A DNA stretch of 64,000 bases from Rhizorhapis sp036570425 (GTDB lineage: Bacteria; Pseudomonadota; Alphaproteobacteria; Sphingomonadales; Sphingomonadaceae): positions 1-64,000 of the forward strand of contig DATCYF010000009.1 in assembly GCA_036570425.1 (NCBI GenBank), given 5' to 3'. Below, in pieces: positions 9,025-17,095 of the stretch; the first letter of the stretch is position 1, and each line of letters opens with the position of its first letter. Made by a program: the position numbers and the translations under genes. The notes under the pieces are model-generated. The model did no database searches, was not told the DNA's origin, and saw only the letters and a program-made list of their open reading frames with translations.

Positions 9025-9552
9025 CTATCGCTCTCGCAAACGCGGCATTAATTCAACGAAATTGCAGGGACGATGTCGAATGTCGAGCTGACTTGCCAGG
9101 ATGTCGTCCCACCCGTCCTTTACCGCGCCGGTCGAGCCGGGGAGGGCAAATATATAAGTGCCGCGCGCGACGCAGGCGGTTGCACGCGACTGCACCGTCG
9201 ATGTTCCGATCTTTTGGTAACTCAGCCAACGGAACAGTTCACCAAAGCCGGGTATTTCCTTGTCCTGCACCTGGGCCAGGGCTTCGGGGGTAACGTCGCG
9301 GCCGGTCACGCCCGTGCCGCCGGTCGTAATGATGCAGTCAATCTCCGGATCGTCGATCCAGCCGTGGAGCCGGGCGACGATCTTTTCCTTGTCGTCCTGT
9401 TCCAGATAGCGGGCAGCAAGGATGTGACCTGCTCCCTCTATCTTTTCGACCAAAATGTCCCCGGAACGGTCTTCGGCCAATGTCCGGCTGTCCGACACGG
9501 TCAGCACAGCTATGCGAACAGGGGTGAATGCTACGCTCTCGTCAATTGGCAC
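9025..9552 (-). CDS. moaB: Molybdenum cofactor biosynthesis protein B (MoaB)
   Basis: A 175-residue MoaB/MogA-fold protein that acts on molybdopterin (adenylylation step) in Moco synthesis, in the cytoplasm. Family motifs are visible: AVLTVSDSRT near the start, ITTGGTGVTGRDVTPEAL in the middle (the TGGTG motif), and ALPGSTGAVKDGWD with the conserved PGS/G-rich loop. Length is normal for MoaB. It overlaps the end of the lytic transglycosylase gene by 11 bases, so it is probably the last gene of the UDG-slt-moaB operon. Confidence 0.94.
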   Translation of the reverse strand: MPIDESVAFTPVRIAVLTVSDSRTLAEDRSGDILVEKIEGAGHILAARYLEQDDKEKIVARLHGWIDDPEIDCIITTGGTGVTGRDVTPEALAQVQDKEIPGFGELFRWLSYQKIGTSTVQSRATACVARGTYIFALPGSTGAVKDGWDDILASQLDIRHRPCNFVELMPRLRER

Positions 9553-11311
9553 TGAATGCCCTTCCGTTCGGATTCAATCGTACCGCTGTCTCTCCGTGCA
9601 TGCCGGGAAAGCGCGGCCACAGGCCCTGTGCGAGGCTGGAAAGGCTGCTTGTCTCTTCACCCGCCTGCTTTTGATACATCCAGTAATTACGCATGACGAT
9701 GGTCACATAAGCACGGGTTTCATAATAAGGGATGGACTCAATAAACAGCAGCGGATCGCCGTTGTCATGAACTTCGTAATTCCATCGGCCGACCGGAACG
9801 GGGCCAGCATTATAGGCCGCCATAACCTTGGGCAGCAAACCGCCCGTCGCGCTCATATCGCGCAACCTTTCCAGATAACGTTGACCATACTCCATGTTGG
9901 TCGAAGGATTATCCAGTTGGGCCGGATCTACGATTCCGCCGCGCTGTCGGGCCATCATCTTTGCCGTGCCAGGCAAGACTTGCATCAGCCCGCGGGCGCC
10001 CGCCGGACTGACGACCGAGGCGCGGAAATTTGATTCCTGCAACGCATGAGCGAACACCAGCGCCTTATCCACCCGCCAGCCGCCATCGGGCGTCCATTTT
10101 GGCATGGGATAGCGGGCATAGGCGCCCGGGCGCTGTCCCTGTGGGGCATTGTGCGCCAGCCATATCTGCGTTTCCGGAAGGCTAAGCCCACGCGCCAGAT
10201 GCAGCAAGGCGTCATGGTTCTGGACCGTACCGATCCGCGCCTGATGCCGTAACACCTGGTCGGCGAGTTCATTTTCGCCAATCTCGGCCAAGGCGATGGA
10301 AGCTCGCACATTCGGATATTGCTTTAATTGAGACCAGTCCGAACTATCAAAACGGGGAGTGAGGACGTTCATCTGAGCCTGCATTCCCAACGTCTCGCGG
10401 GCCAGCAAGCCATAGAAGGTTTCTTCAAGCCGTGCTGCGCTGCGCATGAGGCCTTCGACCTTCGGTGCATTTCCACATGCCATGTAGCTGCGCGCTGCCC
10501 AAAAGAAGCCTCCTGCGCGGATATCGTCATTGTCCGCCCGCGCCGCGACATTCTCGAAAGCAGATGCTGCTGCCTGACAGTCGTTCTGCCGCCAGGCGGC
10601 CAGTCCGGCAACCCAATAGGCCTGCGACAGCCAGGGTCCGCTTCCGTTCTCCAAGGCCTTGGCGGCCATGCGGCGCGCATTGGCGTCATCATTTTCAATA
10701 TAGTAAGACCATGCCACTCGCTGCCGCCATTCAGTCAGTGCGTTCGGCGATAATTCGGCCTCCGCCGGGCCAAGCAGCGCCTCTGCCGCTGCGGGATTGT
10801 CATTCTGGATGAGGGGCAGGATGTGGTCGCCCAAAGCTTGTCCAGCAGCATCTTGCCGGATCGTCTCGGTCAGTTCGCGCCGCGGCGCTCCCGGAAACCA
10901 TGCCAGCTTCTGCACCTGCGGCAAGCTTGGCAATATCGTTGCGCCCCGCTTCTGTGCCAACCGCGCAAGTTGATCGGCTTGGGGCAGGGAAGGTGCGGTA
11001 TTGAGAAGCTTGAGGAGGTCGAACAGTTCGACCTTTGGCGAATTCCTGGCGAGATACAACTCGGCCAGTGCAACCGGGCGCAATATGTCGTCATCGCCCA
11101 GTTCAATCAGGTTTTTTGCTTCTGTCCATTGCTCATTATGGAGGGCAGCAAAAATCGCCCGATAACGGGCCCGATCGGCCTCGCCAAGTTGAACCGGGAT
11201 ATTACCGTCATGCCGGGGCTCAATGGCGCTTTCCGTAACGGTGGCGCGCGCCTGCGCGGGGAAGACGGGCAACGCCGCGAGGGCGGCAAGGATGACAACA
11301 CCGAACTTCAA
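9542..11311 (-). CDS. Soluble lytic murein transglycosylase (Slt family)
   Basis: A periplasmic muramidase-like enzyme that cleaves peptidoglycan with 1,6-anhydro product formation. I place the start at TTG 11311. This gives 589 residues beginning MKFGVVILAALAALPVFPAQA, an immediate signal peptide, has an AAGGA ribosome site 9 bases upstream, and overlaps the TGA of the preceding gene as TTGA. The longer ATG at 11353 would bury the signal peptide. A helical U-shaped region (residues ~50-390) precedes the SLT catalytic domain: HALQESNFRAS with catalytic Glu at ~426, then GARGLMQVLPGTA, NMEYGQRYL and MAAYNAGP. Confidence 0.92.
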   Translation of the reverse strand: MKFGVVILAALAALPVFPAQARATVTESAIEPRHDGNIPVQLGEADRARYRAIFAALHNEQWTEAKNLIELGDDDILRPVALAELYLARNSPKVELFDLLKLLNTAPSLPQADQLARLAQKRGATILPSLPQVQKLAWFPGAPRRELTETIRQDAAGQALGDHILPLIQNDNPAAAEALLGPAEAELSPNALTEWRQRVAWSYYIENDDANARRMAAKALENGSGPWLSQAYWVAGLAAWRQNDCQAAASAFENVAARADNDDIRAGGFFWAARSYMACGNAPKVEGLMRSAARLEETFYGLLARETLGMQAQMNVLTPRFDSSDWSQLKQYPNVRASIALAEIGENELADQVLRHQARIGTVQNHDALLHLARGLSLPETQIWLAHNAPQGQRPGAYARYPMPKWTPDGGWRVDKALVFAHALQESNFRASVVSPAGARGLMQVLPGTAKMMARQRGGIVDPAQLDNPSTNMEYGQRYLERLRDMSATGGLLPKVMAAYNAGPVPVGRWNYEVHDNGDPLLFIESIPYYETRAYVTIVMRNYWMYQKQAGEETSSLSSLAQGLWPRFPGMHGETAVRLNPNGRAFSAN

Positions 11312-12048
11312 GAAAGCATTTCCTTCGACAGCATCTGCAGGTCCAGCCAACATTCCGCCTTTGCGGCTGGCTGCCGCATCAGAAAGCGCGGATGGAAAGT
11401 GGCTATGGCTCTGACAGTGCCATTGTCATGGTTAAGAACGTGTAACTTCTGGCGTGCCTGCGGTGTATCCGCAGTTCCCAGAATACGAATGGTCTTGTCA
11501 CCAAGGAGCAAGACAGCTTTTGGCTCTGCCAAAGCGATGTGCCGCCGCATGATCCGGGACAGCCGATCCATGCTCACGTCATCGAACATTCCGCCGGGTG
11601 GGCGCGTGCTGGCGAGTGAACAGAAATAAATGGCTTCACGTTGCAAGCCGATGGCACCCAGCAGGGCATCGAATAGCTGCCCCACTCGTCCCGAAAATAG
11701 CGCGCCTGCCCGCATGTCTTCCATGTCGGGCATGTCTGAAATAATCATGAGATCAGCGCGAGCAACCGCTTCGGGCACAATGCGTTCGCCTCCCCATGCT
11801 GCTTCCGGCACATCGGGGCTTGTTTCAAGCCAGTTAAGGAATTCCGCAAGATTGGACGGCATTTCGCCGGCTGCAGGAGAAATCTCCCGGGAAATTTCCT
11901 TGGCGTCGGCGCGCAGCCGCGCCATTTCAGGAAGCTTCAGCCACCCTACATTCTCATCAGACACAAGGGTGTCTACGCCAGCCAATTCCCACCAGCCTAG
12001 CAAATTGCCTATGGGATGATCTATCCTGAATTCCATTACGCCCCGCAT
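11308..12048 (-). CDS. Uracil-DNA glycosylase superfamily protein without evident Fe-S ligands
   Basis: A 246-residue protein with the UDG-like fold pattern of family 4/5 enzymes: LMIISDMPDMEDMRAGALFSG, then GQLFDALLGAIGL, a central strand region, AVLLLGDKTIRIL, and a C-terminal ATFHPRFLMRQPAAKAECW. The HP motif near the C-terminus matches the family's HPS/HPA region. It departs from canonical type-4 UDGs: the usual N-terminal CxxC and paired cysteines are absent (only two Cys are seen), and the active-site GEAPG segment reads ISDMP. It may be a divergent or non-catalytic member. An in-frame ATG at 12036 is an alternative start. It is first in the slt-moaB operon. Confidence 0.78.
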   Translation of the reverse strand: MRGVMEFRIDHPIGNLLGWWELAGVDTLVSDENVGWLKLPEMARLRADAKEISREISPAAGEMPSNLAEFLNWLETSPDVPEAAWGGERIVPEAVARADLMIISDMPDMEDMRAGALFSGRVGQLFDALLGAIGLQREAIYFCSLASTRPPGGMFDDVSMDRLSRIMRRHIALAEPKAVLLLGDKTIRILGTADTPQARQKLHVLNHDNGTVRAIATFHPRFLMRQPAAKAECWLDLQMLSKEMLS

Positions 12049-12166
12049 GATTGACTATGAGTCCGACGTCGATCAAAGGGTCAATGATTGAACATAGGAG
12101 AATCTGGTCAAGCGTTGGTGAACTGCGACGACCGGAGGAACATGGTCGCGCGGCGAGGAGAATGCG

Positions 12167-13819
12167 ATGAGTAATCGGGAATCGATGCCCTACGACGTGG
12201 TGATAGTCGGCGCTGGTCCAGCGGGCCTGTCTGCCGCTATTCGCCTGAAACAGTTGGCAAATGAGGCAGGACAGGAAGTCTCCGTTTGTGTGCTTGAAAA
12301 GGGCTCGGAAGTGGGTGCCCACATCCTGTCAGGCGCGGTGGTCGACCCGAAGGCGTTGGACGAACTGTTGCCGGACTGGAGGACACTGGGTTGCCCCATG
12401 GCACAGGTGCCGGTCACAGATAATCAGCACTGGTTTTTAAGCGCCAATGGCAAGTGGGAAATGCCCCATCTGCTGATGCCCCCGTTCATGAGCAACAAGG
12501 GCACCTATACTGGCTCGCTCGGCAATCTCTGCCGCTGGCTTGCCGAACAGGCGGAAGGTCTGGGCGTAGAGATTTTCCCCGGTTTCGCAGCCGCAGAGAT
12601 TCTCTATAACGAAGATGGTTCGGTAAAGGGCGTCGCTACCGGCGATATGGGCATTGCCCGTGATGGCGGCCACAAGCCCGATTATCAGCCAGGACTGGAA
12701 CTGCACGCGAAATATACCTTCTTTGCGGAGGGCGTACGTGGTCATCTCACCAAAATTCTGAAGCGGCAGTTCGATCTGGAGGCGAATTGCCAACCCCAGA
12801 CTTATGGTATCGGGCTCAAGGAATTGTGGGATATTGATCCGGCGAAACATTCGCCGGGACGGGTCATCCATACGCAAGGATGGCCACTCGATGATGCCTA
12901 TGGCGGCGGCTTCCTGTATCATCAGGCGAATGGGCAGGTGGCGCTCGGGTTCGTGGTCGGCCTCGGCTACAGAAATCCCTGGCTCTCGCCTTTTGAGGAA
13001 TTCCAGCGTTGGAAACAGCATCCGAAAATCCGTGAAATCCTGGAGGGGGGACGCCGCGTCTCCTATGGCGCGCGTGCCATTAACGAGGGCGGATGGCAGT
13101 CAGTGCCGAAACTCAGCTTCCCGGGCGGTGCGCTCATCGGCTGTTCGGCTGGCTTCGTCAATGTGCCGCGCATCAAGGGCAGTCACACCGCGATGAAATC
13201 TGGCATGCTGGCCGCCGAAGCTGCTTTCGCCGCCATAGCAACGGGTCGTGAAAGCGACGAACTCACATCCTATGGCGAGGCTGTCGAGCAAAGCTGGATC
13301 GCGAGCGAATTGAAGCTGGTCCGCAATGCGCAGCCAGCCATCGAAAAGTTCGGTAGTACGCTCGGCACGTTAGTCGCTGGCACCGATATGTGGATGCGCA
13401 CGCTGAAGATCGGACTGCCTTTCACGATGAAACACGAACCTGACCATACAAAGCTTTGGCGCAAGGATCAGTGCGCTAAAATCGAGTATCCCAAACCCGA
13501 CGGAATAGTCAGCTTCGATCGTTTGTCTTCGGTATTCCTCTCAAACACCAATCACGAGGAGGATCAGCCGGTTCATTTACAGCTCAAGGACCCCTCCATC
13601 CCGATAGAGCACAATTTGCCGCTTTATGATGAGCCCGCCCAGCGCTATTGTCCGGCAGGGGTCTACGAAGTGGTCGGTTTGGAGGAAGGTGCGCCACGCT
13701 TCCAGATCAATGCCCAGAATTGTGTTCATTGCAAGACGTGCGACATCAAGGATCCGGCCCAGAACATCAACTGGGTTGTACCCGAAGGCGGCGGAGGCCC
13801 GAACTATCCCAATATGTAG
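12167..13819 (+). CDS. Electron-transfer-flavoprotein:ubiquinone oxidoreductase
   Basis: A 550-residue membrane-associated enzyme that passes electrons from reduced ETF (fatty-acid and amino-acid oxidation) to ubiquinone. An N-terminal FAD-binding motif DVVIVGAGPAGLSAAIRL begins at residue ~10. The middle contains the GGG and WPL quinone-binding landmarks. The C-terminus carries the 4Fe-4S cysteines in RYCPAGVYEV and NCVHCKTCDIKDP, ending GGGGPNYPNM as in this family. Full length. A GAGGAG ribosome site precedes ATG 12167. It lies divergent from the UDG gene and heads a long plus-strand gene run. Confidence 0.96.
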   Translation: MSNRESMPYDVVIVGAGPAGLSAAIRLKQLANEAGQEVSVCVLEKGSEVGAHILSGAVVDPKALDELLPDWRTLGCPMAQVPVTDNQHWFLSANGKWEMPHLLMPPFMSNKGTYTGSLGNLCRWLAEQAEGLGVEIFPGFAAAEILYNEDGSVKGVATGDMGIARDGGHKPDYQPGLELHAKYTFFAEGVRGHLTKILKRQFDLEANCQPQTYGIGLKELWDIDPAKHSPGRVIHTQGWPLDDAYGGGFLYHQANGQVALGFVVGLGYRNPWLSPFEEFQRWKQHPKIREILEGGRRVSYGARAINEGGWQSVPKLSFPGGALIGCSAGFVNVPRIKGSHTAMKSGMLAAEAAFAAIATGRESDELTSYGEAVEQSWIASELKLVRNAQPAIEKFGSTLGTLVAGTDMWMRTLKIGLPFTMKHEPDHTKLWRKDQCAKIEYPKPDGIVSFDRLSSVFLSNTNHEEDQPVHLQLKDPSIPIEHNLPLYDEPAQRYCPAGVYEVVGLEEGAPRFQINAQNCVHCKTCDIKDPAQNINWVVPEGGGGPNYPNM

Positions 13820-15473
13820 GACCCTTTTTGCTTCCTCAGGTCTCCTCATCAGTTTGGCGGTGGCTGCCGTTCCGGCTCGTGCCAGCCTGGAAGGGGGTCA
13901 AGAGGAGGCCTTGCATGATTATGCCCGGGCGCGCTTGGCAGACGATGCCGGCGCGCTTGACCCTGCGGTGGAAAATTACAAGCGGGCCCTGGCTATTGAT
14001 CCAGCCAGCACTGTAGTGGCGTTGCGATCCTATCGGCAGGCAATTGAAAGCGGGGATTCCGCACTTGCGCTCCGCGCCGCGCATCTGCTGGACCAGAATG
14101 TGGCGTTGCCGCCCGATGGGCCTTTGCTGCTGATGTCGGAGGCATTACAGAAAAAGGATTGGAAAAAAGCCCGTGCGCTGTCGTTGCGGCTATCGAAAGA
14201 GCATAATTTTGCGTTTTTAAGCCCAATCATTGACGGCTGGATTTCCCTCGGGGAACGCAAATATGCGCCGCCGGTATTACCCGAGGATGGGGCAATCGCG
14301 CCATTGACGCGGCGCTATCTCTCGCAGCATCAGGCCTTGCAGTATCTTGCATTGGACGACGTTGAGAATGCCCTGCCTTTTATTCAGGACGCCTTGACGC
14401 TCCGCACGGACTTGCTTCCAGGTTTCCGGATGGTAGCGGCGGCGCGGCTCGCCGCACTGGATCGCAAGGATCTGGCGTTGGCTCTTCTAAAAATTCGGAA
14501 CAAGGATGCTGCGCGCCTTTCCCGCAATATTGAGGCGGTGCGCAAGCCCCGGCCGCAAGTGCGGACAGCGGCGCAAGGTTATGCCCGGCTGCTCTTCCAA
14601 CTGGCGGAAGATTTGTCCACCGAACATAGCCGCTCGCTGGCCCTGTCAATTGCGCGTCTGGCTGCTTTCGCCGATCCCACGGCGGATGAATACCGGATCG
14701 GAGTGGCGCGGGAACTCCTGGCAACCGATCATGCCAGTTTCGCTCTTCGCGAATTGCAGACGATAGAGTCAGGATCGCCATTCGCATCAGCCGCAACGGA
14801 TGTCCGCATTGCGGCCGTGCTCGCGACAGGGGATGAAGACAGGGCGCTTTCCATGGCACAATCAGCGGCTGCTGCCTCGGACGCGGATACAAGCGATTTT
14901 GTTCGAGTGGCGGGGCTTCTTGCTCAGCAAGAGAATTATGTCGCAGCCGCGGACGAATATCAGAAAGCCATCGACAGCTTTGGCGCTCAGCAACCACCCT
15001 GGTCACTGTATCTGCTCAAAGGCGGCGCACTTGAACAAGCAGGACAGTGGGACAAAGCCCGGGCAGAGCTGGAAAGGGCCAACCAACTGGCGCCTGATCA
15101 ACCCGTGATTCTGAATTATCTCGGCTACGCGCAGATAGAGCGTCGGCAAAATATCGATGAGGCTCTGGCGCTCATACAAAAAGCGAGCGGGCTGAAGCCC
15201 GATGATCCAGCGATCAAGGATTCGCTGGGATGGGCGCATTATGTAAATGGCAACGTAAAAAAGGCCATTCCCGTGCTTGAAAAGGCCGTACAGGGCGCGC
15301 CCGATGACGCCACCGTCAATGAACATCTGGGCGATGCATATTGGACCGCAGGACGGCGGTTCGAAGCGCGCTATTCATGGGAAGCAGCCCTGATTTTCGC
15401 TGATCAGGAAGCGCAGAACCGGATATCCAGGAAGATGGAATTCGGGCTGAATCCCGGCCTGGCGGCTCCCTGA
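13776..15473 (+). CDS. Exported tetratricopeptide-repeat protein
   Basis: A TPR protein of roughly 540-565 residues. The sequence has a hydrophobic signal-like stretch (SSGLLISLAVAAVPARA) followed by TPR units such as LDPAVENYKRALAIDPAS and, near the C-terminus, a canonical run (QWDKARAELERANQLAPDQP; LNYLGYAQIERR; IKDSLGWAHYVNGNVKKAIPVLEKAV). The start is uncertain: no ATG gives the signal peptide directly, and the frame stays open back to 13626 inside the ETF-QO gene. TTG 13776 is my choice, with a 44-base overlap. It ends 6 bases before ispE. Probably a periplasmic protein-interaction factor; function unknown. Confidence 0.82.
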   Translation: MYPKAAEARTIPICRTLFASSGLLISLAVAAVPARASLEGGQEEALHDYARARLADDAGALDPAVENYKRALAIDPASTVVALRSYRQAIESGDSALALRAAHLLDQNVALPPDGPLLLMSEALQKKDWKKARALSLRLSKEHNFAFLSPIIDGWISLGERKYAPPVLPEDGAIAPLTRRYLSQHQALQYLALDDVENALPFIQDALTLRTDLLPGFRMVAAARLAALDRKDLALALLKIRNKDAARLSRNIEAVRKPRPQVRTAAQGYARLLFQLAEDLSTEHSRSLALSIARLAAFADPTADEYRIGVARELLATDHASFALRELQTIESGSPFASAATDVRIAAVLATGDEDRALSMAQSAAAASDADTSDFVRVAGLLAQQENYVAAADEYQKAIDSFGAQQPPWSLYLLKGGALEQAGQWDKARAELERANQLAPDQPVILNYLGYAQIERRQNIDEALALIQKASGLKPDDPAIKDSLGWAHYVNGNVKKAIPVLEKAVQGAPDDATVNEHLGDAYWTAGRRFEARYSWEAALIFADQEAQNRISRKMEFGLNPGLAAP

Positions 15474-15479
15474 CATACG

Positions 15480-16328
15480 ATGCTTGCCGAAACTGCCTAT
15501 GCCAAGATCAACCTGGCCTTGCATGTTCGCGGGCGCCGTGCGGACGGCTATCATGATATTGAAAGCCTCTTCGCTTTTGCTGAAGAGGGGGATACGCTGA
15601 CGGCGGCAGTGCGCAAGGATGGAATAGTATCGCTATCCATTGATGGTTCCTTTGCCAAAGAGTTGGAAACCGGTCCGGACAATCTGGTGTTGCGCGCGGC
15701 GGAGCTGCTCAAGCGACGTTATGGCGTCATATTCGGCGCTGATATCACTCTTACCAAGAATTTGCCGGTAGCCGCTGGAATAGGCGGCGGTTCAGCGGAT
15801 GCCGCTGCTGCATTGCGATTATTGACCCGGCTTTGGGAGATTGGTTCCGACGCAGAGGACAAAACGCTCCTGCAAATCGCGGCAGAACTCGGCTCCGATG
15901 TACCTGCCTGTCTTGTCAGCCGTACGCTTATGGGGACGGGCAGGGGTGTGGCGCTTGAGCCCAGGGCAATGCCGGATCTTTCGGGAACGCCGCTGCTCCT
16001 CGTCAATCCGCGAAGGGGGCTTTCCACCCCTTTGGTTTTTTCGTGTTGGGATGGGCAGGATCGTGGTCCGCTCCAGGCCGATAATCTGGACCAAATTGTT
16101 TCTGAAGGACGCAACGATCTGCAACCTCCGGCGATCACTCTGCTACCCGAAATCGGCGATGTGCTTGCGGTGCTTGATGGTCTGGACGGCGTTCGGCTTG
16201 CGCGCATGTCAGGCTCTGGAGCGACCTGTTTTGCATTGTTGAAGGATGATGCTGCTCTGGCATATGCAGCAGCGGCATTAGTGGATCTTCGGCCTCATTG
16301 GTGGGTCATGACGTCAAGAGTGCGTTGA
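15480..16328 (+). CDS. ispE: 4-diphosphocytidyl-2-C-methyl-D-erythritol kinase (IspE)
   Basis: A 282-residue GHMP kinase of the non-mevalonate isoprenoid pathway, phosphorylating the 2-hydroxyl of CDP-methylerythritol. The start AYAKINLALHVRGRRADGYH is the family signature. The ATP-binding glycine loop PVAAGIGGGSADAAAALR lies at residues ~96-113, and the GHMP C-terminal motif RMSGSGATCFAL is near 240. Length is normal. It starts 6 bases after the TPR gene and its stop abuts the ATG of the amidohydrolase gene. Confidence 0.97.
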   Translation: MLAETAYAKINLALHVRGRRADGYHDIESLFAFAEEGDTLTAAVRKDGIVSLSIDGSFAKELETGPDNLVLRAAELLKRRYGVIFGADITLTKNLPVAAGIGGGSADAAAALRLLTRLWEIGSDAEDKTLLQIAAELGSDVPACLVSRTLMGTGRGVALEPRAMPDLSGTPLLLVNPRRGLSTPLVFSCWDGQDRGPLQADNLDQIVSEGRNDLQPPAITLLPEIGDVLAVLDGLDGVRLARMSGSGATCFALLKDDAALAYAAAALVDLRPHWWVMTSRVR

Positions 16329-17051
16329 ATGAAAACAGAAGCGTATCATGTCATTGGCCAACTGAACGGCAGCGGCATCCTGATCGTGGGCGACCATGCA
16401 TCCAACCATGTGCCCGCCGACATAAACCTTGCCATTCATCCCAGTCTGCTGAACGATCATATCGCGCTCGACATCGGCGTGGCCGAAGTAGCACAGATGC
16501 TGACGGAGCAACTCGGTTGTGCTGCTATACTCGGGGGAGCCTCGCGCCTTGTGATCGATCTCAATCGGGAGGAAGAGGCGCCGGGATTGCTGCCGCTCGC
16601 TAGTGACGGTCATGTTATTCCCGGCAACCACGGCGCAGATCGGGAGGAGAGGCTGGATCGCTTCTGGCGACCTTATCATGATAGACTCTCGGGATTGATC
16701 GCTGACTATTCTACAGAAGTTTTGCTGTCTCTTCATAGCTTTACGCCCGCTCTTAAGAGCAGGTGTAAAGAGGAGCGGCCTTGGGAAATCGGCGTTCTGT
16801 ATAACGAGGATGATCGGATGGCCCGTATGGCCATTCCGATGCTGCAAGCGGCAGGACTGCATGTCGGGGATCAACTGCCCTATTCAGGCAAGCTCCTGAA
16901 CGCCACCATGAACCGCCATGCCGAGGGGAATGGCATTCCCTATCTGGGCATCGAAATGCGGCAGGATCTTGTCAGCGACGAAGCAGGGCAGCGCAAATTC
17001 GCTGGCGTCCTTGCAACCATTCTGCGCGAATGCCGCAATTCCCTTGCGTGA
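16329..17051 (+). CDS. N-formylglutamate amidohydrolase family protein
   Basis: A 240-residue metallohydrolase-like protein of the N-formylglutamate amidohydrolase family. It shows the early GSGILIVGDHASNHVP (metal/substrate region), DLNREE, a VIPGNHGADREERLDRFWRPYH block and LLSLHSFTP. These correspond to family motifs with the conserved D-H and LHSF elements. No his-operon genes are near, so it may be a stand-alone amidohydrolase rather than HutG of histidine degradation. The ATG begins immediately after the ispE stop, which points to coupled translation. Confidence 0.88.
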   Translation: MKTEAYHVIGQLNGSGILIVGDHASNHVPADINLAIHPSLLNDHIALDIGVAEVAQMLTEQLGCAAILGGASRLVIDLNREEEAPGLLPLASDGHVIPGNHGADREERLDRFWRPYHDRLSGLIADYSTEVLLSLHSFTPALKSRCKEERPWEIGVLYNEDDRMARMAIPMLQAAGLHVGDQLPYSGKLLNATMNRHAEGNGIPYLGIEMRQDLVSDEAGQRKFAGVLATILRECRNSLA

Positions 17052-17095
17052 ACCGCTCCTTTTTGGAAAGAGACCTCCTGAAGAGAGACAGACCC

